A program made the translations under genes and the position numbers. From contig NC_084760.1 in assembly GCF_028858725.1 (NCBI RefSeq), positions 79,800,367 through 79,864,366 on the forward strand: a stretch of 64,000 nucleotides of DNA. Direction: 5' to 3'. The notes beneath the pieces are model-generated. The model was given only the letters and a program-made list of their open reading frames with translations. It searched no databases and was not told the origin of the DNA. Below are positions 1-14,400 of the stretch, piece by piece. Source of the stretch: Colius striatus (taxonomy: Eukaryota; Chordata; Aves; Coliiformes; Coliidae). Every line of letters begins with the position of its first letter. Position 1 is the stretch's first letter.

Positions 1-3000
1 CTACTGATGCATTAATTCAATGTGCTGGCTAAAGATCCCTAGCTGTTGAAAACCAATGAGTGGATGGTGTTCCTAATTTAGCATCTCCAGATGGCTCTGT
101 GTGGAGCATAAATGTTTGACACACTTGCTGAGGACCAGAAGAAATGTAGGTGCATTACATACAGGCTGATAAGCCCTGCTACCCCACAGGGCTAATTATG
201 ACCTTTTGGGACAGTTTGTATTTTAATAATCCTGCCTAGAGTGCATCAGAAATCCCTTGTGAGCAGTGATATGTTTTTAAATAACATCTCTGGGTGCTGG
301 GCCCTGACTTAGGATAGTGTGTGAAACCGCAAATTAGCTGTTGCAGGTGCTGAGCTATGTGCAAGGAGGAAACAGCTCCCGGGCTTGCTGCATTGCCTCC
401 CCCTTAGTGCAGCTACAGGACCAAGGAAGTGGTAGAGCTGGCCTTGGGCTGGGAAGGTGAAGGTGGAGGAGCTGGAGCCTAGCCGTGGAAGTGGAGGAAC
501 CATAAGCATGCCAGAGGCACGTGGTAATTTGGTGGAAGAGACTGCTGAGGGCTCAAACTGAGATCTGAGGAAAACAGAGTGTAAGGAAGGCTAATGCCCT
601 GTGTGTCTGTGTGTCCAGACTTTCAGCAGCTGCAAGTGTCTGTCTTGGCTGAATGCCCTTCAACAACAGCCTCAAGCTCAGGTCCCTTCACAGCTCTCTG
701 CTGTGGGCCACAGACACCATACCAGGACTAAAACCAGTGACCTTAACACTGTTGACTGGTGACACCTGAGGCAAAATTTAATCTCAAGTGTTCAATTCAC
801 CGCATATGTTTTCCATTTGTCTGCAGCCTTTCTGTACTCAGATGGGTATGTCCTGGGTACATGCTGTTTACCTACAAGGAATCCAAAGCATTTAGTGGCA
901 TTCCAGCATCATGACAATTACTGCTGGAGCTTCCCCGTGTCTCTGATGTGATATTCTGTCTGAAGACTTGCCAGTGTTCTAGTCTTCTCATCCTCTTCAT
1001 CCATCTGAATTTGTAATATTCATTTGAAGGTGAGTTGAGGACACATAGTTTTGTCTGATGAAAGGACCTATGTGCATCCTGTGCATTATGAGATTCTTTT
1101 AGTTTCACCCACCAACTAGTAATGGTTTTTACATGACAGCATAAGGATGGCTTGAAAAAAAAAATCATTCTAATTTAACTTGAAAAGTGAATTTATACCA
1201 GTATGGATAGTGCCATCACAGCTTTGACAGATAACTGCCAACAAAACTCACTGCTGTAGTTCGAGACTACTACTCCAACTATTCCCTTTGCTCTTGATTG
1301 GCTCGTTTAGCGGGAAGAAAATGGTGAGGAAAGTTTATTTCCCTTTCCCCCTGTCCCTTGACAGGGAGGGACATAATATCCATTCAGACTGTTACTTTGA
1401 TGTATAATTTTTTTCTCTCCAATTTAGCTTTGGGTGCTTTGAATAACTTAACACTATAATCTGAAGCAACACTTTTCTTCTATGAAATAAGGTGCATGGG
1501 CAGTATCTGCTCTAGGGAGGGTTCTCTTTTTTGTTTAGGGAAGTTCCCAAACAGAAACATATTTCTGTCATGAAGTGCATGAGCATCCAATACAGTAAGG
1601 CTCACTGAACTAACTGCAAAAATTCTGTAGCTTTAATCTGTACAAAACTGGTTGATGTTTCTTTGGATTTTCTTTTTGTCAGGCAGTTAGGCAGAGCTGT
1701 AGTACTGCAGTACCTTGGTTACTGGGCATCTGGACACAAGCACTGGGCAGAAAGAGAGGACACACCTGGAAAGACATGGAAGTATGGAACTCCTAAAACA
1801 TAAATATCTAAGTTAGGTGCATACACCATGTTGTTAGGAAGCTTCTAGAGCATATTGAGTGTGCTGATAATACTTACCTGCATCAACTGCTTAACTGCCT
1901 ACTTCTGTACTTCCTCTGGGTGCCTACGTGAGGAAACTCTACCAAGCTTTTCATTAGCTAATTATATGGCAATAATGAAAAAATATATATACCTTGTAGG
2001 CAAGAACTTAGGCAAGTACCTACACTTAACAATTAATATTCTGAAATAGGAGTATGTACATAACCTTTTATGTTGTTTAAATTCTCTTCAAGTTACACAA
2101 GAGTAGCATTCCCTTACAGAGAAACCATGAGTTTCGTGTTGCAGTGTAGATGAGTTGCTTTACACAATCTTTTATTATCACTGATTTGACATATTTTCAT
2201 TTTGCAGGCCCTGAAAACTGCTTTTATTTCCTGATTTAGATCTGAAGCTCTTTGGGGCAGAAATCATTTTTATGTGTGTTTATACAGCAGAATTGGGTCT
2301 TGCTGTATGACTGTGGTTTGTAAACAGTACCGCAATATAAATAGTACATTAATCATTAATTATATTGTTGATACATTTGTATGTCTTAAGCAGTGGCGTG
2401 CTCTATGATTCTCTGGCTTTTCACAGAGATGAGGTCAAGACATTTCCATAATTAAAACATTTGTCTGAAGTCATAGTTGCCCCAGATCTTCCTGGAACAG
2501 ATTCAGAAACAGTGATTGCCATTGTATTACGAACTTCAGTTGTCTTAGGTAGCATCCATATCACACATTGGTGTATTTTGTGAAACTTCAGATAAAAAAT
2601 GACTAAGGTATGTGTATGAAGTCATGTGCCTCTATACACAATTTGATGCATGTGAGACTCTCAGACTACTTTGCAAAGATTATTTTGCTTCCTACAGTTT
2701 ACAAAAGTGCTATAAACTCAATTTAACTCTAGCATGTTTGTTCAGTGCATTCACAAAATATAAGAAAGTGGGTAAATTGTCCGCTCGATATGTACAAGAA
2801 ATGAGTAAAACCTGGGCTGCACAAATTAGGTACAGATATATTCCAATTTCTTGTGATAAGCAATGCATAAAACATTGAGTTCACTGTTATTTTATATAAA
2901 TTGGTTTGATTGCCAAGGTTGTGCTGGAAATTTGTGGCTAAAATAAAAAACAAAACAGATCTCCTGACTCTCACTAAATTACAGTTTCTGAATTATAGCA

Positions 3001-4522
3001 GCTGATGGTGACATCCATTACAACATTTAACCACATAAAGAGTAATTTAAGACAATTTTCCAGCTACTTGAGGCAAATAACTCAAATCTCTGTGCCTAGG
3101 GACACATAGTTTGACTGAGAAGATGAGTTTCTTTCTTCTATCTGTAGAATAGATCAGCAACACAAAATACCTAACCAACCATGGCCTAGGAGATGGAGGT
3201 CCTCCACTCCTTCCTGAGTTCCCAGACACTGTGGTGGCATATTGTGACTCCCTCTTGTCCTACTGCTCCTTGCCAGGTGAGTTTTGAAGTCTTGGCCTCT
3301 TATCCTCAAAAGGAGAGTAGGAGGTGTCCATCAGGGATGGTCAATACCTGGTGATTACATGTCCTGCAGAAAGGAAGCCCTGGGTTCAATGACCCTGAGG
3401 CTGAGGAGGGACAGAAAGTGACTGTGCAAGAAGGAGCCACTGGAATGGGCTGTTCTTCCACCTCATTTGCCTGCATTCAAGTGCATGACTGAGATGTTGA
3501 AGCTCAAGAGGTGGTTCTGGGTTCTGCCTCACAAAAACACCTAATTCTGTAACTGAGTTAAACTACTAATGGAAGGCAAAAGGGAGGTCTTCAAACACAT
3601 CACTTTCTTCAGCATTTCCTGCTGCCTGGCTCAAGGCTCTGAATACTGAGATGCCCTCAGATGTTGACCTCAACATTAAACATCTGCCTTTGCTTGCTTG
3701 TTGTGTGGGACACTTCATTCAGCACCAGAAATTCCTTTCCTGTAGGTGGGCACACACAGTTTAAATACTGAGTATCACAGCTCTCTAAACCTCTTTAAAG
3801 ATGGTGTTCTGAGATTCCTGAGTAACTAGACACTGTATTTCAAGTGCTCACAGTCCTGCTTTGACATAAGCCATCGAGGTAGGACTTTAACATGCAGAAA
3901 AGATGAAGGACTTAGTCACCAGAGGAAGCAGGAAGTCACTGTGAAGAAATGACAGTGATCAGGGACTTAGAAAACCTTGGTTCATGTTATTAATTCTTGC
4001 ACAGTAAAGCTATGTGCAAATGATGTCTCAATGCCTCAGTTCCTCCTCTGCAAAAGGAAAAAGAGTACTAGTGTTTCCTACACAAATGCTGTGAGGATGA
4101 ACTGATCTGTGAAGACAGGATGGAAACAAAGGCAAAGGCAGAAGTGATAATCTGAGTGATTATAAGTTAACTTACAAGAATTACTCACATGCATAGGGAG
4201 ACATTATTGTGAACAAGCCCCACTTTGGATGAGGCCTTTTAGTATGTCCAGGTATTGTCATGTTGCAGCGGTTTATCTGTTTCTGGGGACACGCTTAGCA
4301 AAATGATGAGTAAATTCTTTGAGCTTTACAGTGACTAAGAATCCCCAGTTTTGAGCTATGCCTGTCTGAGCCTTTCCTTTCTGATTATCTTGATAATCTG
4401 CTGCTATTTGACTCTCATAATCCTACATGTCTTGATTTGTAAATTACAGTTCTTCCATGTCAGGTGTCTCTAGAATAGAGAGGTCCAAGCTTTGTCAGAA
4501 ACAGCCATTTCACATGTGATGT
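1..4522. other. Unique non-coding sequence
   Basis: I find no repeat family, RNA gene or convincing exon here. Open frames on both strands are under 100 codons, have no recognisable domain and are at the level expected by chance. The sequence is AT-rich with short homopolymer runs only. Confidence 0.6.
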
Positions 4523-5036
4523 CATAGAATCATAGAATCATTTTGGTTGGGAAAGACCTCTAAGATCAACAAGTCAAATCATTAACCTCACACTGCCAAG
4601 CTCATCACTAAACAATGTCTCTCAGCTCTTCATCAACACATCTTTTAAATATCTCCAGGGAAGGTGACTCCACCACTTCTGTGGGCAGCCTATGCTAGTG
4701 TCTGAAAACTCTCTCAGTGAAAAACTTCTTCCTAATCTCCAATCTAAACCTCCCCTGGAACATCTTGAGCCCATTTCCTCCTGTTCTATTGTTCATTATT
4801 GGAGAGAAAAGACCAGCCCTCACCCTCACTGCAATCTCCTTTCAGGTAGTTGTAGAGAGTGATCATGTCTCCTCTCAGACTCCTCTTCTTCAGGCTAAAT
4901 ATCCTCAGCTCCCTCAGCTGCTCTTCATCTGACTTGTTCTCTAGACCTTTCAACATCCTCGTTGCACATCTCTGGACATGCTCCAGCACCTTAGTGTCTT
5001 TCTTGTGGTGAGGGGCCCAGAACTGGACACAGTATT
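4523..5036 (-). mobile_element. CR1 LINE 3' fragment
   Basis: The plus strand opens with two tandem CATAGAAT units and then TTGGTTGGGAAAGACC, the reverse complement of a CR1 3' end, so the element lies on the minus strand. Reading inward are the usual CR1 blocks: the stretch about short summary wording of the ORF2 tail, then a minus frame at 4786-4989 with [19 protein letters not shown], matching the CR1 ORF2 motif LERVQ..ATKMI.GLE. The copy is 5'-truncated and its frame is broken. It belongs to an older subfamily than the copies at 36.0, 51.1 and 61.1 kb, judging by its 3' end (TTTTGGTTGGGAAAGACC). It ends where a second CR1 begins. Confidence 0.9.
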
Positions 5037-5430
5037 CATAGAATCATAGGGGTTGAAAGGGATGTTTAGAGATCATCTAGTCCAAACTCCCTGTCAAAGC
5101 AGGTCCACCTATTAACATTCAGCCAGCTGTCAATTCCAGCCACTGTGCCCCAAGCCTGTAGCATTGCCTGGGATTGTTGTGGCCCAACTGCAGGACCTGG
5201 CACTTGACCTTGTTCAACCTCATACAACTGGCCTCAGCCCACCAATCCATCCTGTCCAGGTCCCTCTGAAAACTCTTCTTGCCCTCAAGTATGTCTACAT
5301 ACCCGCCCAGCTTGGTCATATGCCAACTTACTAAGGGTGCGCTGAATCTCATCATCCAGATCACTGATAAATATGTTACACAGCACAGATGCCAACACTG
5401 AGCCCTGGGAGCAAAATATGTCAAAATATT
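5037..5430 (-). mobile_element. CR1 LINE fragment with internal deletion
   Basis: A second CR1 3' end (CATAGAATCATAGGGGTTG) starts directly at the end of the previous copy. About 80 bases later the sequence jumps to the reverse-transcriptase C-terminal region: the minus frame at 5119-5478 reads [20 protein letters not shown] followed by [11 protein letters not shown] and YRLGAQWLE, which match the CR1 ORF2 blocks IQRDLDRLE.WAERN, KC.VLHLG.NN and YRLGA.LLE. In a complete CR1 several hundred bases separate these blocks from the 3' end, so this copy is internally deleted or chimeric. The right (5') edge is approximate. Confidence 0.8.
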
Positions 5431-8400
5431 GATGAGCAGAATGTCAATGCTTATTTTCTTTTCACCCTTACCAGGCACATGTTTCCAAGTTTCTTGAAAT
5501 CAAGGTATAAGAGTAATTTTATTATTTATTCATTAGTAGAAATAACATTCATCATTCAGTAGATGTGAAGATATTTCTCAGAAGAGATCAAGTGTGGCTG
5601 TGTGTTTGACAGGGATATGCCTAAAGGTAGGACAGTGAAATGAAAAAAAAGTAAATGGAGGGAGGAGAAAAGTAGGACAAAGCTGACATTTTTCAGATGG
5701 ACAGCTAGAAAAAGTGAATATCCAAGTATTTATCTACCACTTTAAAACTTATATTTGGTAGATAATGTTACAGACACAAGGTTCTGTGAGAGGTCTGGAA
5801 GGAGTGACAACAGTCTTGATAAGCAAAGAGAAGGGAAGGTATTTCATGGTGCAAAAGAAAACAGAAAGATGAGATCATCAGAGACTTTACACCAGAGAGA
5901 CTTCATTCACTGTGTGCAGACTACCAGCCTGCCTTTGATGTTCAGTTGGAGGGAATCACTGAAATTCTTTTTAATAGAAATGATCCATTTTATGGAGACA
6001 TCTTATATTCAATTAAATGTACTAGAAGATAATTAACCAACTGTAATGAACCTCAGCACAATCAAATATTCTTTTTCAAGTTTCAGTTGGATAAAGGTCA
6101 CTAATTCTGAAAAAATTAACTGCTTTATCTAATCAGTCCCTGCATCACCTCTCATTCTGAACTTGGATTTAAATGATTCTCAGGTATGATTTACCTATAA
6201 TTTATGTAAGATAAATTCTATCCTGATGTTTATAGTACCCCACTTTAGTTAAGCTCTTTTGCAGCATCAGTTTCTACACGGTATTCAACTTATTCCTCCA
6301 GATAAATCTTAAAAATATTCTCTTTCTGCCACCATAAAATTGAAATATTTATCATTGAGGTCCTGGAAGAATAAAGTGCTCATTCCATTTCTTGGAAACC
6401 ACAGTGACATTACAGTATCAATACAGCAGCAGCAGCATACTGGATACCCAAGAGAGAATTCCCGCTACTGTGGAGGCTGGAATACATACAAAAGCAATGT
6501 ACAATGCAGTGGAACATCATTTTGCATGCAGTCTAATTCTCTAGCCAGTACAGAGAGATAGGATCAAATGGGAAAAAGTCTATGGGTTTAGAGCATTTAA
6601 AAGAAAGAAAGAGAGGATTTAAGCATAGTTGGAATGAAGGGGGTGAAGCATGTGATGAGTAGATTAATGGGAAGAAATTGGAAGACCAAAACAGCATAGG
6701 CAAAAAAGAAGTGCATGAAGAGAGAGACTATGATTAGATGTACCAGAATAACATGGGTTATCCTGTTTTAAAGATGATCAGACTTGAATTCTTAATCTGA
6801 TATACTGGTGGGCAGTCTAGGGTTGTTTGATATATATCCAGATGGAAACTGATTCATTCTGCCTGTCCCTGATAGGAGCCCTGAAACCCAGATCTGGGAG
6901 GCCCACAATCACTGGTGTAATCCTATTTGAACTAGGGGTTCACCTGCATGGGCCATTGCAGAGTGTAAGCTCAAAGATTTCAAGCCACATGATAGTTATC
7001 TCAGCTAGTGCATATTGCTCTTTAAAGAAATCAGTATGAACAGCCCCAAATATTTCATCCCTGCTCCTATAAATAACAGAAGACTCACTTGGAGATCACA
7101 TAGTTTCATTTATATTTAACTGGTTGCCATAGCATCTCTACTGTAAAACTGTGATAGCTGTGGCTACTTAAAGGATGTCTAACCTTTACCAATGTTTTGA
7201 TCTCTGCTTAGAGAAAATACATCTGGATAGGAAATTAAGCCTCAAATAATTTTATTGAAGCATAGCTAAGATTATCTGATGGGGACCCATGCCTTTTTAA
7301 AAAGTATGAAGTCAGAACAATTTTAGTTTATGAACACTAGGAATGAAGAATTCGTTTCAGGCAATCTGCCTCACTTGTGCAGCCCGTATTCCAGGAGTAG
7401 CTTCCATACTAGAGAGTGTCTTTGAACCATGCATGGGGGTGGCTACACTTGCCTGCAGCCAAATTCCTGGCATCTCACTCTTAGAACACCAGATCTCTCA
7501 CATTTGCTTCTTTTTTACAGTCTCTTGCCTTTATACACTTGACACAATCTGAAACCTACACTCACCTGCCATTTAACTTGTCATGCACAGAGAGCTACAG
7601 GCCATTTGTTGACATCCTTATCTATAGGACCAATTCAGTGCAGTGCTTAAGTGAGGTGTGTAGGAGCTCTTGAAGATACAGGATGTCCTCCTTTGATCAA
7701 ATGAGGGTCCTTTCATGGAATTTGCTTCCCCATTCACAGATAGGAATGGTCCATTGAGATCATCTTTTAACATGAATCACAGGTCTGCTGAACTGCTATG
7801 ACTAATCCCACTGGCTAATCACACCTCAAGTAGGCAAGGCAGCTGGATGATTTACACAGAATTCCAATGCTTTTGACAGGGAAGTTTGAGTGTTAATGTT
7901 TCACAGATATTTCTTTCAATCCTTTATTTCCCATTTTGTCAGATGTGGGAGCTAGACCTGAAGCATGCTTGAAGGACATGAAATAGGAGGGGACAACATT
8001 AACTCTGCATTAGTAATGCCTTCTCCCGGTAGATATAACACCTATGAATGACTTTATGAACCTTCATGACATGAGGGCTGACCAAGGATCTGTCTCCCAC
8101 TCAAGAAGTACTCAGCAGAAGGCTGAGCTGGGAGATGCTAAATCATCAAAGCTTCATCCTGGTTCAAGGATTATAAGACCACAGGAACTCAGAACGCTGT
8201 TTGAACTAGATGTATGCAGGAATTTGAATTAACATGGGTTGAGATCAGTAAGATTCTTCTTCTGCTAGTACTTTTTTACTGAAAAGATCTAATCTTCAGT
8301 AAGTCTATGGCAAACTATTTCTTTGCATTATTGTCCAAAAGGAGGGTTTAACAATTTGTCTCTTAAAATATGCAGTATTTATACCACAAATAATTTTTGG

Positions 8401-11400
8401 ATGGATTTCATAGTTTAAAAGAGGATGAAATACAAAATGTAATGAAATGTACCTCTACTTATGTCAGTCCTTCACTATTTTATTGCTCACCCTGCTTTAG
8501 AATAAATTTTATGTAAACCACAGGAATGGTAGTTTGAGTTTCCTCTGTAGTATGTCAATGACTACTTTGGAAGCTCTGTGGGCCAAAGAAATTATAAGTG
8601 AAACCAAAAGTTCAGAACAATAAAAATAGCCTCTTACTCTGCTGTGTTTTCATCACCTGGCTGCTTGTGGTAGGTCTCTTTCTTTTAAGTCACTGTGAGC
8701 AGGACAGTTTGCTCAGCTGAATTATCAGCTCAGGCTCCGTTGTGAGCAATGTGTGTTATAAATGAAGTTGTAGGCAATGTGATGCAACCATATATTTGCA
8801 TACCACTGAGGTATGTGCTCTATAAATACATAAAAGCAAACAGGCACAATGTTTTTTCCTGTGGTCACATTGGTTACTTACTGTGGCAGGTGTCAGCCTC
8901 TTGAACAGTTAAAATACGGACTAGGTTTAGAAATGGCTTGTATGTATTTATGTCTGTCAGGTATGTGGGTAATTTTGAGAAGTGCCTACCATTAATAGAC
9001 ATTAACCAGCATCATCTTTTCCAAGCTGTTTGTTTTATGACAGCAATACCCCTTCTGTGCCGTTCCTCTGGTATTTCAGTTTTGTCATTAGCATGTGAAG
9101 GAACATTCAGCTGCTGCTATTTGTTTTGTGGGCATATTACAAAAAGTGTGAGAAAAACTAAAATTACCATTTGAAAATAATAAGCTAATATAAACACCTT
9201 TTCAGTAAATATATAAGTTCGAGGTTAGAGCAAAAGACCTCCTGAGTTTTGTTCTCTAGTCCATTGCTAATGCCCAGCATCCTTGGACAAACACCCTGCC
9301 AACCTCCTAGGGTGAGCTCCTGAAAAACACAGTCCTGCATTTACATTCTCCTCTCTTTTGCCACTGTGGGTGCATTTCAGAAATGGAATAGCTTAGTCTT
9401 GATATATGAAATCTTGTGAAGAAAAGGATTGGACAAATGCAATGCATTGTTAGGAAAGAAATATGTATGCATGCTCAAGACTGATTTTTTTTACCAATCT
9501 CTCTTCAACACAATAAAGGAGCAACAAACACAACACAATGCTACAGACATTAAAATTATATGAGGCAACTCCAAACACGCTACAGGGTGATCAGTACTCA
9601 ATTTCTTTCCTATTTACCACATTTCTACTTCGAATCACATTTTAAAGAACTGTATGGAGCTGGTCAGCAGCTGAAGTACTTCAAAGTATTATGTTCAAAT
9701 TATGTATTTACTATCTAAACCACATTTGAATATCATAAAGACTGATTAAGGACTTCATTTTAAAGACCCTCCAGCTAGTACCAGAAGTTTTTTTCCCATC
9801 TCTCTCCATGTTAAACAGATGAAAGTGAGAGCCTGTTTGCTGCAAACTTTTCATCTGAGGTTTTGAGGCATACCGTGGGGTATATTTTGGGGTGTATTTT
9901 AGGGCTGCCAGGCAGTCAAAAAATTTTTTCAAAGCTATACTGGTCCAACTTTTATTCAATCAAACTGAAAAAAAAAAAAAGAAAATGAGAAAGTGGAAAA
10001 AAAATAAAAAAAAAGAAAGTTAAACAAATAATTGGTCTGTCTGTTTTGGAATATAATACCTGTTTTCCTCTTTGTTACTCAGCTAAACTACAGAAGTAAC
10101 ATCCTTCAGAAATAATTCACTACCAGGTTGGATCTTCCCTGAGGTAGATTTAAACGTCTCTTTTCTGAAGGAAGTATGCTAGCATTTTGCATTATTACAG
10201 TATAGAAAGAGTTCCATAGGCTTAATAAGGAGATAAATTGGTTGCACCAAGATGAAATTCTTCAGCTAGGTTTTACAGAATTTGAGCAAGGGAATTGTTA
10301 CAAGGTCTTCTGCCATCATTATCTATTTATTTATAAACATGGATTCCTTAAAAACTTTCCACCAGCAGACATTTAAATCCAAGGGAGGATGAAGCCTTTT
10401 GTGAGCAAAGTGGACAAGGAGAGATTTAAGCAGCAAAAGGTTCACAGAAATAACTTTACAACACATGAGCTGGAGCACAAAACCTTCATGAAAGAGTCAA
10501 AAGGGAATAAATATGAGCTTGCTAGGATCCCTTCACAAGCTCTGTTTTAACTGACATCTGTTCCCTCAGGTTTGCCCCTGTACTGCTTCATTAGGCAATA
10601 CACTGATTTCAGAGCTGTTATCCACTCATGGCATTTTGATCAATATTTGGATTATCAGATGTAACTTCAATGATCTAGAAATTAATTGTATCTGTTTTGC
10701 ACGTTCAATAAATGTGTATGCCTAAACCAAGAAAGACCATCAGTGCTCCTTCCAGTAATAGTATATGTCTGATCAAAGATCACAAAGCTTACGTGACAGA
10801 ATAAGTTTGGTCTTGCAGTGAGTTGAGGCTCAAAGAAGTCCATTGAGTGCCACACGGTCTGCAGGGTTGCTTTGGGTTCTGCAGTCAGTGGCTTTGTCTC
10901 TGTGGCTTCACTTGCAAGCAAATTTTAACTTATCTCACAAAGCACAGTGGTTTCCTAACTTGCAGTGTAAATTCCACGTGGCAGTTTTAGAAAGCTTTGT
11001 GGAGCAGCTTTCACTCTGAGATAAATCTCAGATACTCATTTTCTTCCCAAACAGAGAAAAGAGGACAATTATCTTACTACACTAGAAGCAAGTCAGCCTG
11101 TGATTAAACTAAACACATTCTGGCAGATGGAAAGAGTTAACAAAAGCAGGTCCTCATTTCCTACCAAGGCTAATTTGATATCTAAAGAGATAGTGGTATG
11201 TGGGGAAAGGGATTGCTAAGAACTTCACAGTGGCAGAGGCAATGTTGGTGGAGTGGTAGACTGGGAACACGGGAGAAACTTTTTTGCTACAAACGTGCCA
11301 TTTCCAGATGTGACTGCCATCCATGTCTGAATAAAGTATATATTGCCTGCATTTCTGTTTCAAAATACTTTAAAAAAAGTTTTTTTCCTTCTCAACCAAA

Positions 11401-14400
11401 ATACCTATAAACCCTCCCTCAGCTCTTCTCCATTTATGCTTGGCTGGAGCAATATGCTTCTGTCCTCATAGCAGAGAGCTGTAGCTCTGACAGAGATAGA
11501 GCTGGAAATGCCAGACTTACTTACTTTAGAGCTCCAGGATCAGAAGCCAACATAGAAGTGTCTGGCAGTGACAGTGAAGCATCCAGCTGTGCAACACTCC
11601 TATCCTTCTAATGCATTTCACACTCAGCAGATTGAATTGCTTTGGTCTTCTGATTTATTTTTCTTCCAACAAACAAAACAATTTTTTCCCTCCTTCTCCT
11701 TGACAGAGTTTTGCCATATGCTCCAAATCAATTGCAACCTTTTTGATGCTTTGTTACTGCCCATATCTTGGGCTGCATTCAAAAAAAAAAAAAAAAAGCT
11801 GAAGCATTTCTGTTTCTGCTCCAACCAAGCTCAAATTGAAACATTCTGTTCGTTAATTCAAGGGTTAATGTGTCTTATCGTTCCCCCCTTACTCTATATT
11901 TGAGCAACTTCTTTACTAGAACTGAACCAATTCCTTTCTGTAACTAACAGATCTGACATATTTTTGTCTTTCTGTGTGGATGTGGATAGTGGTCATGAAT
12001 AGAAAGTAATTTGCTCCTATTGATTCACTGATCAGCCTTATTTATGGACTTAAGATATACTTCTCCCATTACCTGCTGTCCCTAGTCTTTCTGTACCCAC
12101 AGAGTCAGCTGGGCTAGGGGACTGATCTTTTCATAAAATAACAAACAAACAGAGACACCTCTACTGATACAGATGCAGTTAAAAGCAGAATAAGAAAAGC
12201 AAGGGAAAAAAAAGAAAATGAATCCTTTGGGTCATCTAGCTTATTTAATTCAGGTAATTAGTTTATACCCATAAGGCATGTCTCCATTAGGAAAATTGTC
12301 AATAGAGCTGTCCTAGTATGATTATATTCATGGAGAAAATAAATTTAAATATCAAATAGAAAAGCCAAAACACATTTTTCCTCTACTAATCCAGGTCTGC
12401 TTAAACAGCCAAAGTAACCTAACTTAGTTCAATTTACGTCATGTGATAGTAAAGTGTTTCTGTCACCTTTTAAATCATAGAAGTTTTTTAATAGCTTTAG
12501 TACTTGCCTTAGGTAAAATACATTAAATACTTTCCTTATGTTAGTCCTTGAAGACAGCATAGGAATGTTGTACGACTGCAAACAGAAGAAAGCAGTTTTT
12601 CTGAAAGGAAGGAAAAAGTGAGCCTTTCACTGGAAAATATGAGAACAGCTGAATATGATAGATAACACTCCGGGAGGAGATGTAAATTCTCCCCACCTTT
12701 TTAGCTCAACACCCATCTTAGCCCAGTTGATCCCATGAAGCTAAAGACTACAAAACAGACTCTCATTATTTTTCCCTCACTATCTGGAGAGTTTGGAGTT
12801 AAGTTATTGACGTTTGTAAAGTTAAGTATCTTCTGGAGACACAGGCCCCATAGAAATGTTATCCCTTCAAAAAGGTCAGCAGCTCTAAAGGATAAGCTGA
12901 AATGACATGAGGCAGTGGAGTGAATCTGCACTCATTTGAGTGAGAAAGGGCAGACATTATTCAGATTCTCTTCAGATTATTACATTTATAAGGCACAAAG
13001 CCCTGTGAGTATCCATACTCATTCATTTCAGTTCAGTGCTTGTTTCCAATGGCTATTTCCACAAATTTGCAATATAAAGAAGGTAAAGCCTAAATATTCA
13101 ACCAAATTACATGGCCTGAGGATTAACCGAGTCTTGGAGCTCAGTCTCCTGAGGACTTTGCTCCACCAATGAGAATTCACTGTGTCCTCAAGGCAATTCA
13201 CACATTGTAATTGCAGATGCACTGCAGAAGTGTAAAGAGGGGGCTGTACAATGCTTGCAGTTTTCTAGATTCTAATTTAATTTTTTTTTTCTACCTTAGA
13301 CAGGTTGGAAATATGTTGATCAGAGGTGCAGTACATTGTTTTTTACCAAACAAATACTTATGCCATTACAAGCCCTTGATAAAGTTGTGCAACAGTAATA
13401 TATAAACTATATTGCTTCTCTGGCAAAACTTTCATTTGATATGATAAAGTTTTTATGATACAGGTTTTGTGATAAACTGTGGAGAAAGGTTGCCTGCTTT
13501 GACTAGATAGATACAGTTAAAAGCTGAAAAACTTCATAGCGCTGAGAAGCCTTTGCTCACTGAACCTCCTTTTCCTCAATGCAATGTCTATTATTCTGGT
13601 TAGATTTTTTTTTTCCTTTAGTGTAGATAAGGTTTTATCATCCTTCTCTGGAGTGCCTAATGGAGGGGCAAATGCAATTAACTCTTTCTTGGCTGAAGGC
13701 AGCTGCAGGGTGTGTCCCTACCATTTCCAATTTTTCATAAGCATCAAAGCTGGAGGAGGAAATGCGTCTCTGCCTGCTCTGTAAGCAATAACAAACATGG
13801 AAGAGGAATGCTGTTTATTTGGTGCAGCTGGAAAGAATGAAGATGATCTTCTTCCTTTATCCCTTTGAGGAATTCAGACAGCTGTTAGGTAACAAGAAAA
13901 CTATGCTACTAATTTTCCACCTAAGTAAGGAAGAATTTCACCCCTGATGCTGCAACTGGCTTCTCTATTGCCGCCAAGTTGCACAGGTAATGGATGAAGC
14001 TCCTATAGTGATGCCAGATCCACAGAGAAACTTTTCTGCCTAACTGCACTATAGAGACTGACGTATTTCAAGATACTGAGCAGAGGAATGTTAAATTTTC
14101 CTTTTTTGGGTTTTTTTTTTGGGGGGGGGATGGTTAGTTTTAACAAGGCTAACATAAATGTTTAGCTTTAGGACTAGTTCCATTGCTACACTGTATTCCT
14201 TTCCTTGCTTAGACTATGTTCCTTTTTACATCATTAGATGTAAAACCTGGGTCTCTCCTCTTCAGGATGTGATTCTCAGAAGTAACATTTTTAGGTTCTT
14301 GACTTGATTCTCCAGTTGCATCGGACTTGTGGAGTTGGGGCTCTATGTCAGGACAGATGGACTTTAGAGCCTGGAGTCTGAAGTAGCATTGTGCTTTGCA

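Noticed and set aside
3193..3276. Short plus-strand frame ending at CCAG|GTGAGT as an exon
   Set aside because: It has a good donor but no acceptor or credible start context, and no protein similarity. A chance donor is likely.
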